Below, piece after piece: positions 32,094-40,792 of a stretch of 64,000 bases of DNA; position 1 is the stretch's first letter; the number at the start of each line of letters is the position of its first letter. The notes under the pieces are model-generated. The model did not search any database. It was not told where the DNA came from and saw only the letters and a list, made by a program, of their open reading frames with translations. The DNA is from CAMFLJ01 sp965279255 (lineage in GTDB: Bacteria > Actinomycetota > Acidimicrobiia > Acidimicrobiales > Acidimicrobilacustridaceae): the NCBI GenBank assembly GCA_965279255.1, contig OZ257146.1, positions 1,054,001-1,118,000 on the forward strand, given 5' to 3'. Both the position numbers and the translations under genes were made by a program.

Positions 32094-32492
32094 ATGGCGA
32101 CCCAGGCCCTCACCAAAGAGATCTTCGAGCAGACCATCGAGGACAACGACATCGTCCTCATCGACTTCTGGGCCTCGTGGTGCGGTCCGTGCCGCGCCTT
32201 CGCCCCCGTCTACGAGAAGGTCTCCGAGAGCCATCCCGGCATCGTGTTCGGCAAGGTCGACACCGAGGCCGAGCCCGAGCTGGCCGCCTCCTTCCGCATC
32301 CAGTCGATCCCGACCCTGATGGCCGTGCGCGACTCGATCGTGCTCTACAGCCAGCCCGGCGCCCTCCCCGAGGACGCCCTCGAGGACATCGTCTCCCAGG
32401 TCGCCGCCCTCGACATGGACGAGGTGCGTCGCGAGATCGCCGAGTCCGAGGCCGCCCACGACCACGAGCACGGCGCCGACTGCCAGCACTGA
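32094..32492 (+). CDS. trxA: Thioredoxin with His/Cys-rich tail
   Basis: Cytoplasmic dithiol reductant, 132 residues. The active site is W29-C30-G-P-C33, and the cis-Pro loop is SIPTL. After the usual thioredoxin fold ends (about residue 108) there is an acidic extension closing with HDHEHGADCQH, which could bind metal. GGAAGGA before the ATG is the ribosome-binding site. A GC-rich hairpin (32495-32525) begins two bases after the stop. Confidence 0.93.
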   Translation: MATQALTKEIFEQTIEDNDIVLIDFWASWCGPCRAFAPVYEKVSESHPGIVFGKVDTEAEPELAASFRIQSIPTLMAVRDSIVLYSQPGALPEDALEDIVSQVAALDMDEVRREIAESEAAHDHEHGADCQH

Positions 32493-32494
32493 CC

Positions 32495-32525
32495 GGCACG
32501 GCGCGGCCCGGCCGGGTCGCGTGCC
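32495..32525 (+). terminator. Possible hairpin terminator after thioredoxin
   Basis: GGCACG (32495-32500) can pair with CGTGCC (32520-32525); an alternative inner 9-bp stem closes on a GGCC loop. No U-tract. Confidence 0.4.
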
Positions 32526-32556
32526 CGGCGGCCGGTCGTGCCATCATCGGCGACCG

Positions 32557-33171
32557 ATGACGTCCGACCCCCTCGCCGGCCGCCTCCTGGTGGCCACGCC
32601 GGTCATCGGCGACCCCAACTTCCACCGCTCGGTGGTGTTCCTGCTCGACCACGGTGACTCGGGCGCCCTCGGCGTGGTCATCAACCGACCGACCGACGTG
32701 GCCCTAGACGAGTCGCTGCCGGGCTGGGACGACCTCGCCGCCTCGCCGAACGTGGTGTTCGTCGGTGGGCCGGTCGAGCAGGCCGGCGCCATCGGCCTCG
32801 GTCGGATCGCGCCGGGCATCCCGATCGAGGGCCTCGATCCGGTCGACCCCGGCTCCGGCGACGACGAGAGCCCGTGGGCCCCGGTGCTCACCGCCCTCGA
32901 CACCGTCGGCCCGCTGGCCACCGTCGACCTGACCCGTGACCCCACCGAGGTCCACGGCATCGACTCCCTGCGGGTGTTCGTGGGCTACGCCGGATGGGGC
33001 CCCGGGCAGCTGGAGGGCGAGCTGGGGGAGGAGGCGTGGGTCGTCGCCGACCCGCAGCCCGCCGACCTGTGGTCGGCCGATCCGGAGGGGCTGTGGGAGC
33101 GCGTCCTGCGCCGCCAGGGCGGCACCACCGCCTGGCTCTCGCTGTACCCCCTCGACCCGTCGGGCAACTGA
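32557..33171 (+). CDS. YqgE/AlgH family protein
   Basis: A 204-residue protein of the YqgE/AlgH (DUF179) family, whose function is not established. Hallmarks are GRLLVATPVIGDPNFHRSVV, LGVVINRPTD, VFVGGPV and the C-terminal FVGYAGWGPGQLEGEL. ATG 32557 matches the usual family start; an upstream in-frame GTG at 32521 lies inside the putative thioredoxin terminator. The following MFS gene starts 6 bases after the stop. Confidence 0.92.
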   Translation: MTSDPLAGRLLVATPVIGDPNFHRSVVFLLDHGDSGALGVVINRPTDVALDESLPGWDDLAASPNVVFVGGPVEQAGAIGLGRIAPGIPIEGLDPVDPGSGDDESPWAPVLTALDTVGPLATVDLTRDPTEVHGIDSLRVFVGYAGWGPGQLEGELGEEAWVVADPQPADLWSADPEGLWERVLRRQGGTTAWLSLYPLDPSGN

Positions 33172-33177
33172 GCCGAG

Positions 33178-34449
33178 GTGGCCCGACCCCGCCTGCTCGC
33201 CGCCGACCACGATCCCGAGGTCCGCCGCCACCTGCCGCTGCTGATCGGTGGGCGCTTCTCGTCGAACCTGCTCCTGCGCTACCCGGCGCCGTTCCTCGGG
33301 GTGATCGCCGGCGGGCTGGGCACCTCCGTCGGCGTCATGGGCGTCGCCCTCAGCGCCGGGGAGTTCGCGGGTCTGGCCGCCCCGGCCGTCGGCCGTGCCG
33401 CCGACCGCAAGGGCGCCCGCACCGCCATGGGCGTGGGGCTGTCCCTCGTCACCACCGGCGCCCTGCTCGCCGCCGGCGCCCCGGGCGTGGTGGTCTTCGC
33501 CGTGGCCATGGTGGTGGTGCAGCTCTCCAAGGTCAGCTTCGACGCCGCCACCACCTCGTGGATCGCCGACCGGGTGCCGTTCCGCCGCCGGTCCGAGGTG
33601 ACCGGCCTGGTGGAGACCTCGTGGGCCATGGCGTTGCTCCTCGGCATCCCGGTGCTCGGCGTCGTGGTCGACCGCTTCGGCTGGCGGACGGGCTACCTGG
33701 TGATCGCGGCGCTCTGCGTCGTGCCGGCCATCGGCGTGTGGCGCCGCATCCCCCGCGCACCGGGCAGCCCTCGCGGGGCCCTGCACCCCGACGCCCTCCT
33801 CGACGAGGCCGTCGGCGGTCCCGTGGCGCCCACCGCCCTGGCGGCGGTGGCCGACGCGCCGGTCGCCGAGCCGGGCACGGCGTGGTGGAAGCTCCCGGCC
33901 CGCACCGTGCTCACCCTCGCCGCCGTGGCCCTGCTCATGGGGGCCGTGCAGCTCGTCGTGGTGGTCGAGGGCGTGTGGTTCGAGGACGCCTTCGGCTTCT
34001 CCACCGCCCGCATCGGCGTCGCCGTCCTGTTCATCGGCATCGCCGAGCTCATCGGCTCGCTCGGGTCGTCGCGCCTCACCGACCGGGTCGGCAAGCGCCG
34101 CAGCATGGTGCTGGGGGCGCTGGTGATGATGCCGGCGATGGCCTCGCTCGGCCTGGTCGGCTCCCACGCCGCCGTCGGCATCGCCGTGGTGTCGGTGGGC
34201 ACGCTCGGGTTCGAGTACGCCCTGGTGTCGGCGTTCCCGCTGGTGGCCGAGCTCGACACCGCGGCCCGCGGCACCATGTTCACCTTCATGCTGGCGGCCG
34301 GCACCGCCATGCGCGGGGTGGCCGACGCGGTGGGCGCCACCCTCTACGACGCCGGCGGCATCTCGGCCGTGGGCCTCACCTCGGCGGCCGTCGTGGCCGT
34401 GGTGCTGGGGCTGCTGACGTTCGCCGTTCGGGAGCCTGGTCGCTCCTGA
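33178..34449 (+). CDS. MFS transporter
   Basis: A 423-residue major-facilitator permease with about 12 hydrophobic segments and a central cytoplasmic loop (about 195-240). The loop-2/3 basic motif GRAADRKGARTAMG fits MFS motif A (G-x3-D-R-x-G-R-R). The substrate is unknown; it looks like a drug or sugar efflux type. The start is GTG at 33178, coupled to yqgE. Confidence 0.85.
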   Translation: MARPRLLAADHDPEVRRHLPLLIGGRFSSNLLLRYPAPFLGVIAGGLGTSVGVMGVALSAGEFAGLAAPAVGRAADRKGARTAMGVGLSLVTTGALLAAGAPGVVVFAVAMVVVQLSKVSFDAATTSWIADRVPFRRRSEVTGLVETSWAMALLLGIPVLGVVVDRFGWRTGYLVIAALCVVPAIGVWRRIPRAPGSPRGALHPDALLDEAVGGPVAPTALAAVADAPVAEPGTAWWKLPARTVLTLAAVALLMGAVQLVVVVEGVWFEDAFGFSTARIGVAVLFIGIAELIGSLGSSRLTDRVGKRRSMVLGALVMMPAMASLGLVGSHAAVGIAVVSVGTLGFEYALVSAFPLVAELDTAARGTMFTFMLAAGTAMRGVADAVGATLYDAGGISAVGLTSAAVVAVVLGLLTFAVREPGRS

Positions 34450-34468
34450 ACAGAGCCTTCCCGGCGGC

Positions 34469-34684
34469 TCAGCCCTGACCGGCGCTGCGGGCCCGACGGG
34501 CCTTCAGCAGCACGAAGGTGAACACCACCAGCAGGATCAGGGCGCCGACGGCCAATGGGGCTCCGGCGCCCCGGCCGATCTGGGAGTCGTCGACCGGCTT
34601 CTGCTGCTGCTCGACGAAGCTCATGCCGGGGGCGGTGCCGTTCGGGCCGATGAGGGTCGTGACGGTGGTGGTGTCGGTGTCCAC
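34469..34684 (-). CDS. Small single-pass membrane protein
   Basis: A putative 71-residue protein: a Thr-rich N-terminus, a Gln-rich QQQKP segment, one hydrophobic helix (about 42-62, APLAVGALILLVVFTFVLL) and a basic KARRARS tail. I do not recognise it. The start is uncertain: GTG 34684 was taken because upstream frame is antisense and no ATG is available except an internal one at about 34624. It converges on the MFS gene. It could still be chance, but the helix plus positive C-terminus looks real. Confidence 0.45.
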   Translation of the reverse strand: MDTDTTTVTTLIGPNGTAPGMSFVEQQQKPVDDSQIGRGAGAPLAVGALILLVVFTFVLLKARRARSAGQG

Positions 34685-34753
34685 CCCTGCACGGTAGGCC
34701 GACCGGCGCCCGCCGCGGTGGCGGCGCGATGGCCGCCCGACGGTGGCCTCTGC

Positions 34754-34759
34754 GACACT
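34754..34759 (+). promoter_or_regulatory. -10-like box 7 nt before L,D-transpeptidase ATG
   Basis: GACACT, then 7 nt, then ATG 34767. This is a weaker match than TANNNT. Confidence 0.3.
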
Positions 34760-34766
34760 GAGCGTG

Positions 34767-35570
34767 ATGACCGTCGGCTCCGCACCCCGTCGCCACCCCC
34801 GGGTGCGGATCGCTCTGGTCCTCGCCGCCGGCGTGGCCGTGCTGGGCCTGGGCGGCGTGGTGGCGTGCGCCTCGGGTGGCGACCAGGGCGCCGGCGGCGA
34901 CGCCGCGCCCGCCACGACGGCGACCTCGGTGGCGCCCACGACCGCGGCCCCCACCACCCTGGCGCCGACCACGACCACCACCGCACCGCCGAGCGCAGGC
35001 CCGAGCGAGCCCACCCGGCCCGGCGACAGCGGCCCGCAGGTCGAGGCGCTCCAGGCCCGGCTGTACTCCCTCGGCTACTTCCTGCCGGCGTTCACCGGCA
35101 CCTACGACACCTCGACCTCCCACGCCGTGATGGCGTTCCAGAAGCAGCACGCCCTCGGTCGCGACGGCGTGGCCGGGCCAGCCACCGTGGCGGCGCTGGC
35201 GACGGCCACCAGGGTCGAGCCCACCCAGGGCACCGAGCGCCACCTCGAGGTCAGCCTGGCCGACCAGGTCCTGGTGGTCGTCGACGGCAACGGGGGAGCG
35301 GTGGCGATCAACGCCACATCGGGCAAGGCCTCGACCCCGACGCCGCCCGGCACCTTCACCACCTTCCGCCAGGTCAACGGCTGGGACCCGGGCCCCAACG
35401 GCTCGCTCTACCGGCCGAAGTACTTCAACCGGGGCATCGCCGTGCACGGCGGCCCTCCGGTGATCGCCGATCCGGCCAGCCACGGCTGCGTGCGGGTGCC
35501 CGACCCCGCCATCGACTGGCTCTGGTCGAGCGACCTGGCCCCCATCGGCACCACCGTCGTCGTCTACTGA
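34767..35570 (+). CDS. L,D-transpeptidase lipoprotein with peptidoglycan-binding domain
   Basis: Cross-links peptidoglycan by 3-3 bonds or anchors proteins to the wall. It has 267 residues. A signal peptide ends in the lipobox VVAC with Cys34, so it is probably a lipoprotein. A Thr/Pro/Ala-rich linker (about 45-85) is followed by a PG_binding_1 domain (about 88-150, GPQVEALQARLYSLGYF and GVAGPATVAAL). The YkuD catalytic domain has H227 (HGG) and SHGCVRVP with H239 and nucleophile C241. Confidence 0.92.
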   Translation: MTVGSAPRRHPRVRIALVLAAGVAVLGLGGVVACASGGDQGAGGDAAPATTATSVAPTTAAPTTLAPTTTTTAPPSAGPSEPTRPGDSGPQVEALQARLYSLGYFLPAFTGTYDTSTSHAVMAFQKQHALGRDGVAGPATVAALATATRVEPTQGTERHLEVSLADQVLVVVDGNGGAVAINATSGKASTPTPPGTFTTFRQVNGWDPGPNGSLYRPKYFNRGIAVHGGPPVIADPASHGCVRVPDPAIDWLWSSDLAPIGTTVVVY

Positions 35571-35639
35571 CCGACCTGCCGGCCTCGCGAGAGGGTGGCC
35601 GGGGAGGGGCGATCGGGTCGGTACAGTGTCCGTCCTGCG

Positions 35640-37277
35640 ATGTCGCGTTCCGTCCGCCTCCGGCCCTGGCAGAAAGAGGCCCTCGAGCGCTTCGCCGCCT
35701 CCGAGCGGCCCGACTTCCTCGCCGTGGCCACGCCCGGCGCCGGGAAGACCACCTTCGCGTTGACGGCGGCGGTGCAGGACCTGGTGGCCCACCCCGAGCG
35801 GCGGGTCGTGGTGGTGGCCCCCACCCAGCACCTCAAGCACCAGTGGGCCAGGGCCGCCGGCCGCTTCGACCTCCACCTCGAGCCCCAGTGGTCGCCCCGC
35901 GACGGCACCCTGCCCGAGGACATGCACGGCATCATCGTCACCTACCAGCAGGTCGCCATGCAGGCCCGGGCCCTGCGGGGCATCGCCCACGAGGCGTTCG
36001 TGATCTTCGACGAGCTCCACCATGCGGGCGAGGAACGGGCCTGGGGCGACAGCGTGCGGGAGGCCTTCGAGCCCGCCGCCCGGCGCCTGGCCATCTCCGG
36101 CACGCCGTTCCGCTCCGACACCGCCGCCATCCCCTTCATCGACTACGACGGCCTCGGCGAGGCCCACTCCGACTACGAGTACGGCTACGGCGACGCCCTC
36201 CGCGACGGTGGCGTGGTCCGGCCCGTCTACTTCCCCCGCATCGACGGCCACATGGAATGGGTCGGCCCCGACGGCACCCAGTACGCCCACACCTTCGATG
36301 ACGCCCTCGACCACGCCCGGTCGGGTCAGCGGCTGCGCACCGCCCTGTCGCTGTCGGGCGAGTGGCTGCCGGCGGTGCTCGACCAGGCCCACGTGCAGCT
36401 CCAGGCCATCCGGGCCGTGCAGCCCCACGCCGGTGGCCTGGTCATCGCCATGGACCAGGAGCACGCCCGGGGCATCGTCGAGCTGCTCCGCCGACGCCAC
36501 GGGGTGCACGCCACCCTCGTGGTGAGCGACGACCCCACCGCCTCGGCCCGCATCGAGCACTTCGCCGAGGGCGAGCAGCCCTGGATCGTCGCCGTGCGCA
36601 TGGTGTCGGAGGGCGTCGACATCCCAAGGCTGCGGGTCGGCGTGTTCGCCACCAACACCGTGACCGAGCTGTTCTTCCGCCAGGCCACCGGCCGCCTCGT
36701 GCGCTGGACCCGCGGCCTGCGCAGCCAGAAGGCGTTCTTCTTCATCCCCGACGACCCCCGGCTGCGCCGCTACGCCGCCGGCATCGCCGAGCAGCGCCGG
36801 CATTCGCTGCGCCGCAAGGACGACGACGAGCGGGGCGAGGGGATGGACGAGCTCGACGAGCTGCCCGGCACCCTGCCCCAGGAGGAGCAGCTCTCGCTGT
36901 TCTCGGTGCTCTCGGCCGTCGCTCTCGGCGATCCCTTCGAGCCGGAGTGGGTCACCGACGACCACGAGGTCGACTGGCCCGACGACTCCTCCTCCGACGA
37001 GGACGACGAGCTCACCATCACCCTGGCCCCGCCACCGCGCCCAGGGGCCGGTGGCACCGGGAGCACCCACCACCGCACCCGTCGCGAGCACAAGGCCCAC
37101 CTGCGGGAGGAGAACGCCGACTGGGCCCGCGACCTCGTGCGGGTCACGGGGATGACCCACGCCCAGGTGAACTCCGAGCTGAACCGGCTCTCGGGGGTGT
37201 CGAAGGTGTCGGAGGCGACGGTCGAGCAGCTCGAGCGCCGGCTGCAGTCGGCCGAGGCCTGGTTCCGCCGCCTCTGA
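35640..37277 (+). CDS. SF2 DEAD/DEAH-box helicase
   Basis: A 545-residue superfamily 2 helicase. Motif I is ATPGAGKTT (about 30-38), motif II DELHH (about 124-128), motif III SGTPF (about 152), and motif VI ATGRLVRW (about 347). It resembles the XPB/RadD-like group of restriction-helicase relatives (RLRPWQKEALERF as Q-like motif). The C-terminal 130 residues hold an acidic stretch (DDSSSDEDDE) and a basic segment ending in a predicted helix pair. The nucleic-acid target is unknown. TACAGT upstream (35618-35623) may be its -10 box. Confidence 0.87.
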   Translation: MSRSVRLRPWQKEALERFAASERPDFLAVATPGAGKTTFALTAAVQDLVAHPERRVVVVAPTQHLKHQWARAAGRFDLHLEPQWSPRDGTLPEDMHGIIVTYQQVAMQARALRGIAHEAFVIFDELHHAGEERAWGDSVREAFEPAARRLAISGTPFRSDTAAIPFIDYDGLGEAHSDYEYGYGDALRDGGVVRPVYFPRIDGHMEWVGPDGTQYAHTFDDALDHARSGQRLRTALSLSGEWLPAVLDQAHVQLQAIRAVQPHAGGLVIAMDQEHARGIVELLRRRHGVHATLVVSDDPTASARIEHFAEGEQPWIVAVRMVSEGVDIPRLRVGVFATNTVTELFFRQATGRLVRWTRGLRSQKAFFFIPDDPRLRRYAAGIAEQRRHSLRRKDDDERGEGMDELDELPGTLPQEEQLSLFSVLSAVALGDPFEPEWVTDDHEVDWPDDSSSDEDDELTITLAPPPRPGAGGTGSTHHRTRREHKAHLREENADWARDLVRVTGMTHAQVNSELNRLSGVSKVSEATVEQLERRLQSAEAWFRRL

Positions 37278-37290
37278 GCCCGAGCCTGAG

Positions 37291-37330
37291 CCTGAGCCCG
37301 GGGACCCGGCCGGGCGGGGGAGGGCTCAGG
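37291..37330. terminator. Hairpin between convergent helicase and SDR genes
   Basis: CCTGAGCCC (37291-37299) pairs perfectly with GGGCTCAGG (37322-37330); the loop holds a further CCCGG/CCGGG palindrome. The right arm includes the SDR stop codon. Confidence 0.45.
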
Positions 37331-38078
37331 TGGTGACCGAGCCGCCGTTGATGTGCATGGTCTGGCCGGTGACCCACTCGGCCTCGGGCGACGCGAGGTA
37401 GGCGACGGCGTAGGCGATGTCCTCGGGCACGCCGGTGCGCCCGGTCGGGATCTGCCGGGCCAGGGCGTCGGTGACCTCCCGGTTGCCCTTCTGCTCCATG
37501 AGCCCGATGGCCAGCGTGTTGGCGGTGACGCCGGCCCTGGCGTTCTCGACGGCCAGGTGGCGCATGAAGCCGATGGCGCCGCCCTTGCCGCCGCCGTAGG
37601 GCGACACCCCGATGTTGAGCCCAACCACGCCGGCGCCCGAGGCGATGGTGACGATGCGGCCCCAGCCCTTCTCGACCATGGGGTTGATCACGACCCGCGA
37701 GCAGTTCATGACTCCGTAGAGGTTGACGTCGATCGGGCCCCGCCACGACGCAGGGTCGGAGTCGCGGAACTTGGTGGGCTTCATGCCCTCGGCCCCGCCG
37801 TTGCCGGCGTTGTTCACGAGGATGTCGATGGGCCCGACCTCGGCCACGGCCCGGCCGATGCCGGCGGCCACGTCGTCGTAGTCGGTCACGTCGAAGCCCA
37901 CCGAGGTGGCGGTGCCGCCGGCGGCCCGGATGGCGGCGACGGTCTCGTCGGCGCGCTCGACCCGGATGTCGTTGACCACGACCGTCGCGCCCTGGGCGGC
38001 GAGCACCCGGGCGATGCCGGCCCCGACGTTCTGGCCGGCGCCGGTCACCAGCGCCACTTTGCCGGTCAGTTCGAACAT
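37326..38078 (-). CDS. Short-chain dehydrogenase/reductase
   Basis: A 250-residue classical SDR using NAD(P) to oxidise or reduce an alcohol or ketone; the substrate is unknown. Cofactor motif TGAGQNVG (12-19), NNAG (89-92), catalytic S147, Y161 and K165 (YGGGK). The C-terminus GQTMHINGGSVTT is typical. The sequence resembles 3-oxoacyl-ACP/CoA reductase-like enzymes of lipid metabolism. ATG start with GGAGGG upstream. Confidence 0.9.
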   Translation of the reverse strand: MFELTGKVALVTGAGQNVGAGIARVLAAQGATVVVNDIRVERADETVAAIRAAGGTATSVGFDVTDYDDVAAGIGRAVAEVGPIDILVNNAGNGGAEGMKPTKFRDSDPASWRGPIDVNLYGVMNCSRVVINPMVEKGWGRIVTIASGAGVVGLNIGVSPYGGGKGGAIGFMRHLAVENARAGVTANTLAIGLMEQKGNREVTDALARQIPTGRTGVPEDIAYAVAYLASPEAEWVTGQTMHINGGSVTT

Positions 38079-38184
38079 GTCGGTCCCTCCATCGGTCGGC
38101 CGACCACCGAGTCCCCCTCGCGGTCGGGGGCGACGCTACCCCCCGGACCCCGCACCCACGGGCCGGCGCACGCCAGAATGGCCC

Positions 38185-38997
38185 ATGGCCGCCCTCGAGC
38201 CCGCGTCGCCCGACGCCTTCGACCCCGAGTCGCGCGCGGTGGCCGAGGCCACCCTGCGCCAGGCCTTCGTGGCGGCCCAGCTGGCCATGCCGTCGGAGGA
38301 CATCGACACGGCGGTGCACACCCTCTGGATCACCCTGGAGTCACTGCTCGTCGACCACGTGCTGCCGGGCCCGGCGGCCGAGCGCACCCGTGAGCCCCTT
38401 CCGGCCGCCACCCACTGGCGGCGGCTGGTGAACATGTCGGTCATCCACACCTTCGTGCTGAGCGGCGGCTTCGTGACCCCGGAGGCGGCGCTGGCCGCGG
38501 TGGCCGAGCGGGCCGAGCAGGGCGCCGCCGGACGGCTGTGGCACACCCGCCGCCCGCCGGGCCAGGGCGCGCTGGTGCTCGGGGTGCACGAGGCGCTGCT
38601 GCACCTCGACGCCACCGCCGTCTCGGGCCGCTTCCCCGACGCCACCGATGCGGCGGCGCTGCTCGACCTGATCGCCCTCGCCACCCTCGGGGTGGTGCTG
38701 GCCGAGGCGGCGGCGGCGAGGCCGTCGGAGCCCGAGGTGCCCGACGGGTCGGTGCCGGGCCGATGGGCGCGCGACGAGGCCGCGGTCGCCGCCGCGTTCG
38801 GCATCGCCGGCGTGCACCTGGTGCCGGTCAGCCGCGACGGCTGGGCGTGCGACGAGTGCGGCTGCCTGTTCATCGGCCGGGTCGAGGCCGGGGTGGCCTA
38901 TCCGGACCGCCTGGCCCCGGTGGGCCGTCGCGGGCCGTGCGACGCCACGACCGACTGCGCGTGCCACGCCGCCCCGCTGCAGCGCCACGTGCGCTGA
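38185..38997 (+). CDS. Uncharacterised protein with C-terminal cysteine cluster
   Basis: A 270-residue protein that I do not recognise. Residues 1-200 are helical and Ala-rich. The last 70 residues carry six cysteines: CDECGC (C-x2-C-x-C) and, about 30 residues on, C-x6-C-x-C (PCDATTDCACHA), which could bind zinc or an iron-sulfur cluster. ATG 38185 was taken; the frame upstream runs antisense to the SDR. It converges on the NTF2-like gene with only 21 bases between. Confidence 0.7.
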   Translation: MAALEPASPDAFDPESRAVAEATLRQAFVAAQLAMPSEDIDTAVHTLWITLESLLVDHVLPGPAAERTREPLPAATHWRRLVNMSVIHTFVLSGGFVTPEAALAAVAERAEQGAAGRLWHTRRPPGQGALVLGVHEALLHLDATAVSGRFPDATDAAALLDLIALATLGVVLAEAAAARPSEPEVPDGSVPGRWARDEAAVAAAFGIAGVHLVPVSRDGWACDECGCLFIGRVEAGVAYPDRLAPVGRRGPCDATTDCACHAAPLQRHVR

Positions 38998-39018
38998 GGG
39001 GGCGGGCGTGAGCTGCGA

Positions 39019-39405
39019 TCAGGCGTCGGGGGTGGCCTCGCCGTCGGCGTAGGCCCGCATCGAGACGATCCTGCCGGCCTCGTCGAACACCATGGCGTCG
39101 GTGGACGTCATGGCGATCTTGGTCTCGCCCAGGTCGATGTCGATGCGGAACTGGAAGGCGGCCTCGTTGGCGGTGACGCACACCGGGCCCATGCCCTCGC
39201 GGGTCATGACCGGGGTGACGGGCAGCGCCTTGATGCCGTCGTAGAACTCCCGGAGGGCGGCCTTGCCGACCTTCTTCTCCGAGCCGATGGGATCCTCGAT
39301 CCAGCAGTCGTCGGCGAAGAGCTCGAGGATGGCGTCGGTGTCCTGGTCTGACACGTGCTGCACGTAGCGGTCGCAGACCGACACGATGTGGGCTCGATCG
39401 GCCAT
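39019..39405 (-). CDS. NTF2-like / steroid delta-isomerase-like protein
   Basis: A 128-residue SnoaL/ketosteroid-isomerase-fold protein: VSVCDRYVQHVSDQDTDAILELFADDCWIEDPIG is the typical cone-fold start. It lies 4 bases downstream of the alcohol dehydrogenase on the same strand, so the two form an operon. The steroid isomerase name is by fold only. A conserved Asp near the pocket (DPIG) is present, but catalysis cannot be judged. Confidence 0.82.
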   Translation of the reverse strand: MADRAHIVSVCDRYVQHVSDQDTDAILELFADDCWIEDPIGSEKKVGKAALREFYDGIKALPVTPVMTREGMGPVCVTANEAAFQFRIDIDLGETKIAMTSTDAMVFDEAGRIVSMRAYADGEATPDA

Positions 39406-39409
39406 GGTC

Positions 39410-40558
39410 TCAGTCCCCGTAGATGATGACGCCGCGGATGTTCTTGCCGTCCCGCATGTCCTGGTAGCCCTGGTTGATCTCCTCCAGGGTGTAGGTGCGG
39501 GTGATGAGCTCGTCGAGCTTGAGCTGGCCCGAGCGGTACATCCCCAGCAGGCGGGGGATGTCGTAGCGGGGGTTGGCCGAGCCGAAGATCGTGCCCACCA
39601 GCTTCTTCTGCTGCATGGCGAAGTCGAACAGGTTCAGGGTCACGTCGTTGTCGGCCATGTTGGCCACCGAGGTGAACACCATCGTGCCGCCCTTGGAGAC
39701 CATGCTCATGTAGCCGCCGACGTCGGCGCCCTTGCCCTCGCCGACGGTGACGATGACCTTGTCGGCCTGACGGCCCCAGGTCAGCTCGCCCACCAGCGCC
39801 TGGCACTCCTCGAGGCTGGCGGCGGTGTGGGTGGCGCCGAAGGTCTGGGCCTGCTCGCGCTTGAACTCGACCGGGTCGAGGGCGATGACGTAGCGGGCAC
39901 CGGCGAGGTGGGCGCCCTGCACGGCGTTCATGCCGACGCCACCGTTGCCGATGACGACGACGGTCTCGCCGGGGGCGACGTCGGCCGCATAGGTGGCCGA
40001 GCCCCAGCCGGTGGTGACGCCGCAGCCGACGAGGCAGGCCTTGTCGAGGGGCAGGTCGGGCTCGATCTTCACGATCGAGTTGAGGTTCATCACCGAGTGC
40101 TCGGCGAAGGTGCCGAGGCAGCACATGGTGGCGATGTCGTGGCCGTCGAGGGTGTGGTGGCGGCTCGTGCCGTCGGCCTGGTGGCCCGACAGGAGGTGGG
40201 CGCCGTTGTCGCAGAGGTTCTGCTTGCCGCTGGCGCACGACGGGCACCGGCCACAGGAGGGGATGAAGGAGGTGACGATGTGGTCGCCGACCGCGACCTC
40301 GGTGACGCCCGGGCCGACCTCGACCACCACGCCGGCGCCCTCGTGGCCCAGGATGATGGGGTACTGCTGCCAGCCGAGCATCTCGACGATGGCGGGGTCC
40401 ATGGCCATGTCGCCGGTGACCATGTGCTCGTCGGAGTGGCACATGCCGCTGGCGGTGAACTTCACCAGGACCTCGTTGGCCTTGGGCGGATCGAGCTCGA
40501 TCTCCTCGATCACGTACTCGGTGTGCGGTGCGTAGAGCACTGCGGCCTTGGTCCTCAT
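39410..40558 (-). CDS. Zn-dependent alcohol dehydrogenase, NDMA-dependent type
   Basis: A 382-residue medium-chain alcohol dehydrogenase. Catalytic zinc ligands are C40 and H72-E73 (GHEGAGVV), with a later Cys. The structural zinc site is C102, C105, C108 and C116. The Rossmann motif is GNGGVGMNA. The insertion ADGTSRHHTLDGHDIATMCCLGTFAEH places it with the NDMA-dependent, mycofactocin-associated subfamily (Rxyl_3153 type), where a tightly bound NAD is recycled by mycofactocin; that assignment is from memory of the family. ATG 40558 has AGGGGG upstream. The NTF2-like gene follows. Confidence 0.88.
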   Translation of the reverse strand: MRTKAAVLYAPHTEYVIEEIELDPPKANEVLVKFTASGMCHSDEHMVTGDMAMDPAIVEMLGWQQYPIILGHEGAGVVVEVGPGVTEVAVGDHIVTSFIPSCGRCPSCASGKQNLCDNGAHLLSGHQADGTSRHHTLDGHDIATMCCLGTFAEHSVMNLNSIVKIEPDLPLDKACLVGCGVTTGWGSATYAADVAPGETVVVIGNGGVGMNAVQGAHLAGARYVIALDPVEFKREQAQTFGATHTAASLEECQALVGELTWGRQADKVIVTVGEGKGADVGGYMSMVSKGGTMVFTSVANMADNDVTLNLFDFAMQQKKLVGTIFGSANPRYDIPRLLGMYRSGQLKLDELITRTYTLEEINQGYQDMRDGKNIRGVIIYGD

Positions 40559-40700
40559 CGGTCCCCCTGGGCGACGGCGTGCCACGGCGTTCGTGGCGCC
40601 GACAATCTACGCGGCCGCGTGCCACGCGACACAGCGGGAGCCTTCGTGTCTCGTCGGCCCGCCCACACTCGAGCCGGTGCCGGTGCGGTGCCAGTCGATC

Positions 40701-40714
40701 GACAACGTGTTACA
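40701..40714. promoter_or_regulatory. Palindromic AAC-N2-GTT operator-like site
   Basis: GACAACGTGTTACA, between the divergent alcohol dehydrogenase and nitronate monooxygenase genes. It overlaps a possible promoter GTGCCA (40688-40693) with TACATT (40711-40716), 17 nt apart. The core fits the TNNAACNNGTTNNA pattern bound by KstR-type TetR repressors except at the first base. The rest of the 234-base gap shows no gene. Confidence 0.35.
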
Positions 40715-40792
40715 TTGCCGACCGGATCACCGAATCTTGTGTCGCATGTCGGGTCGAACCGACGGCGGCACCCGTGCACCCAGGGGGCACTG

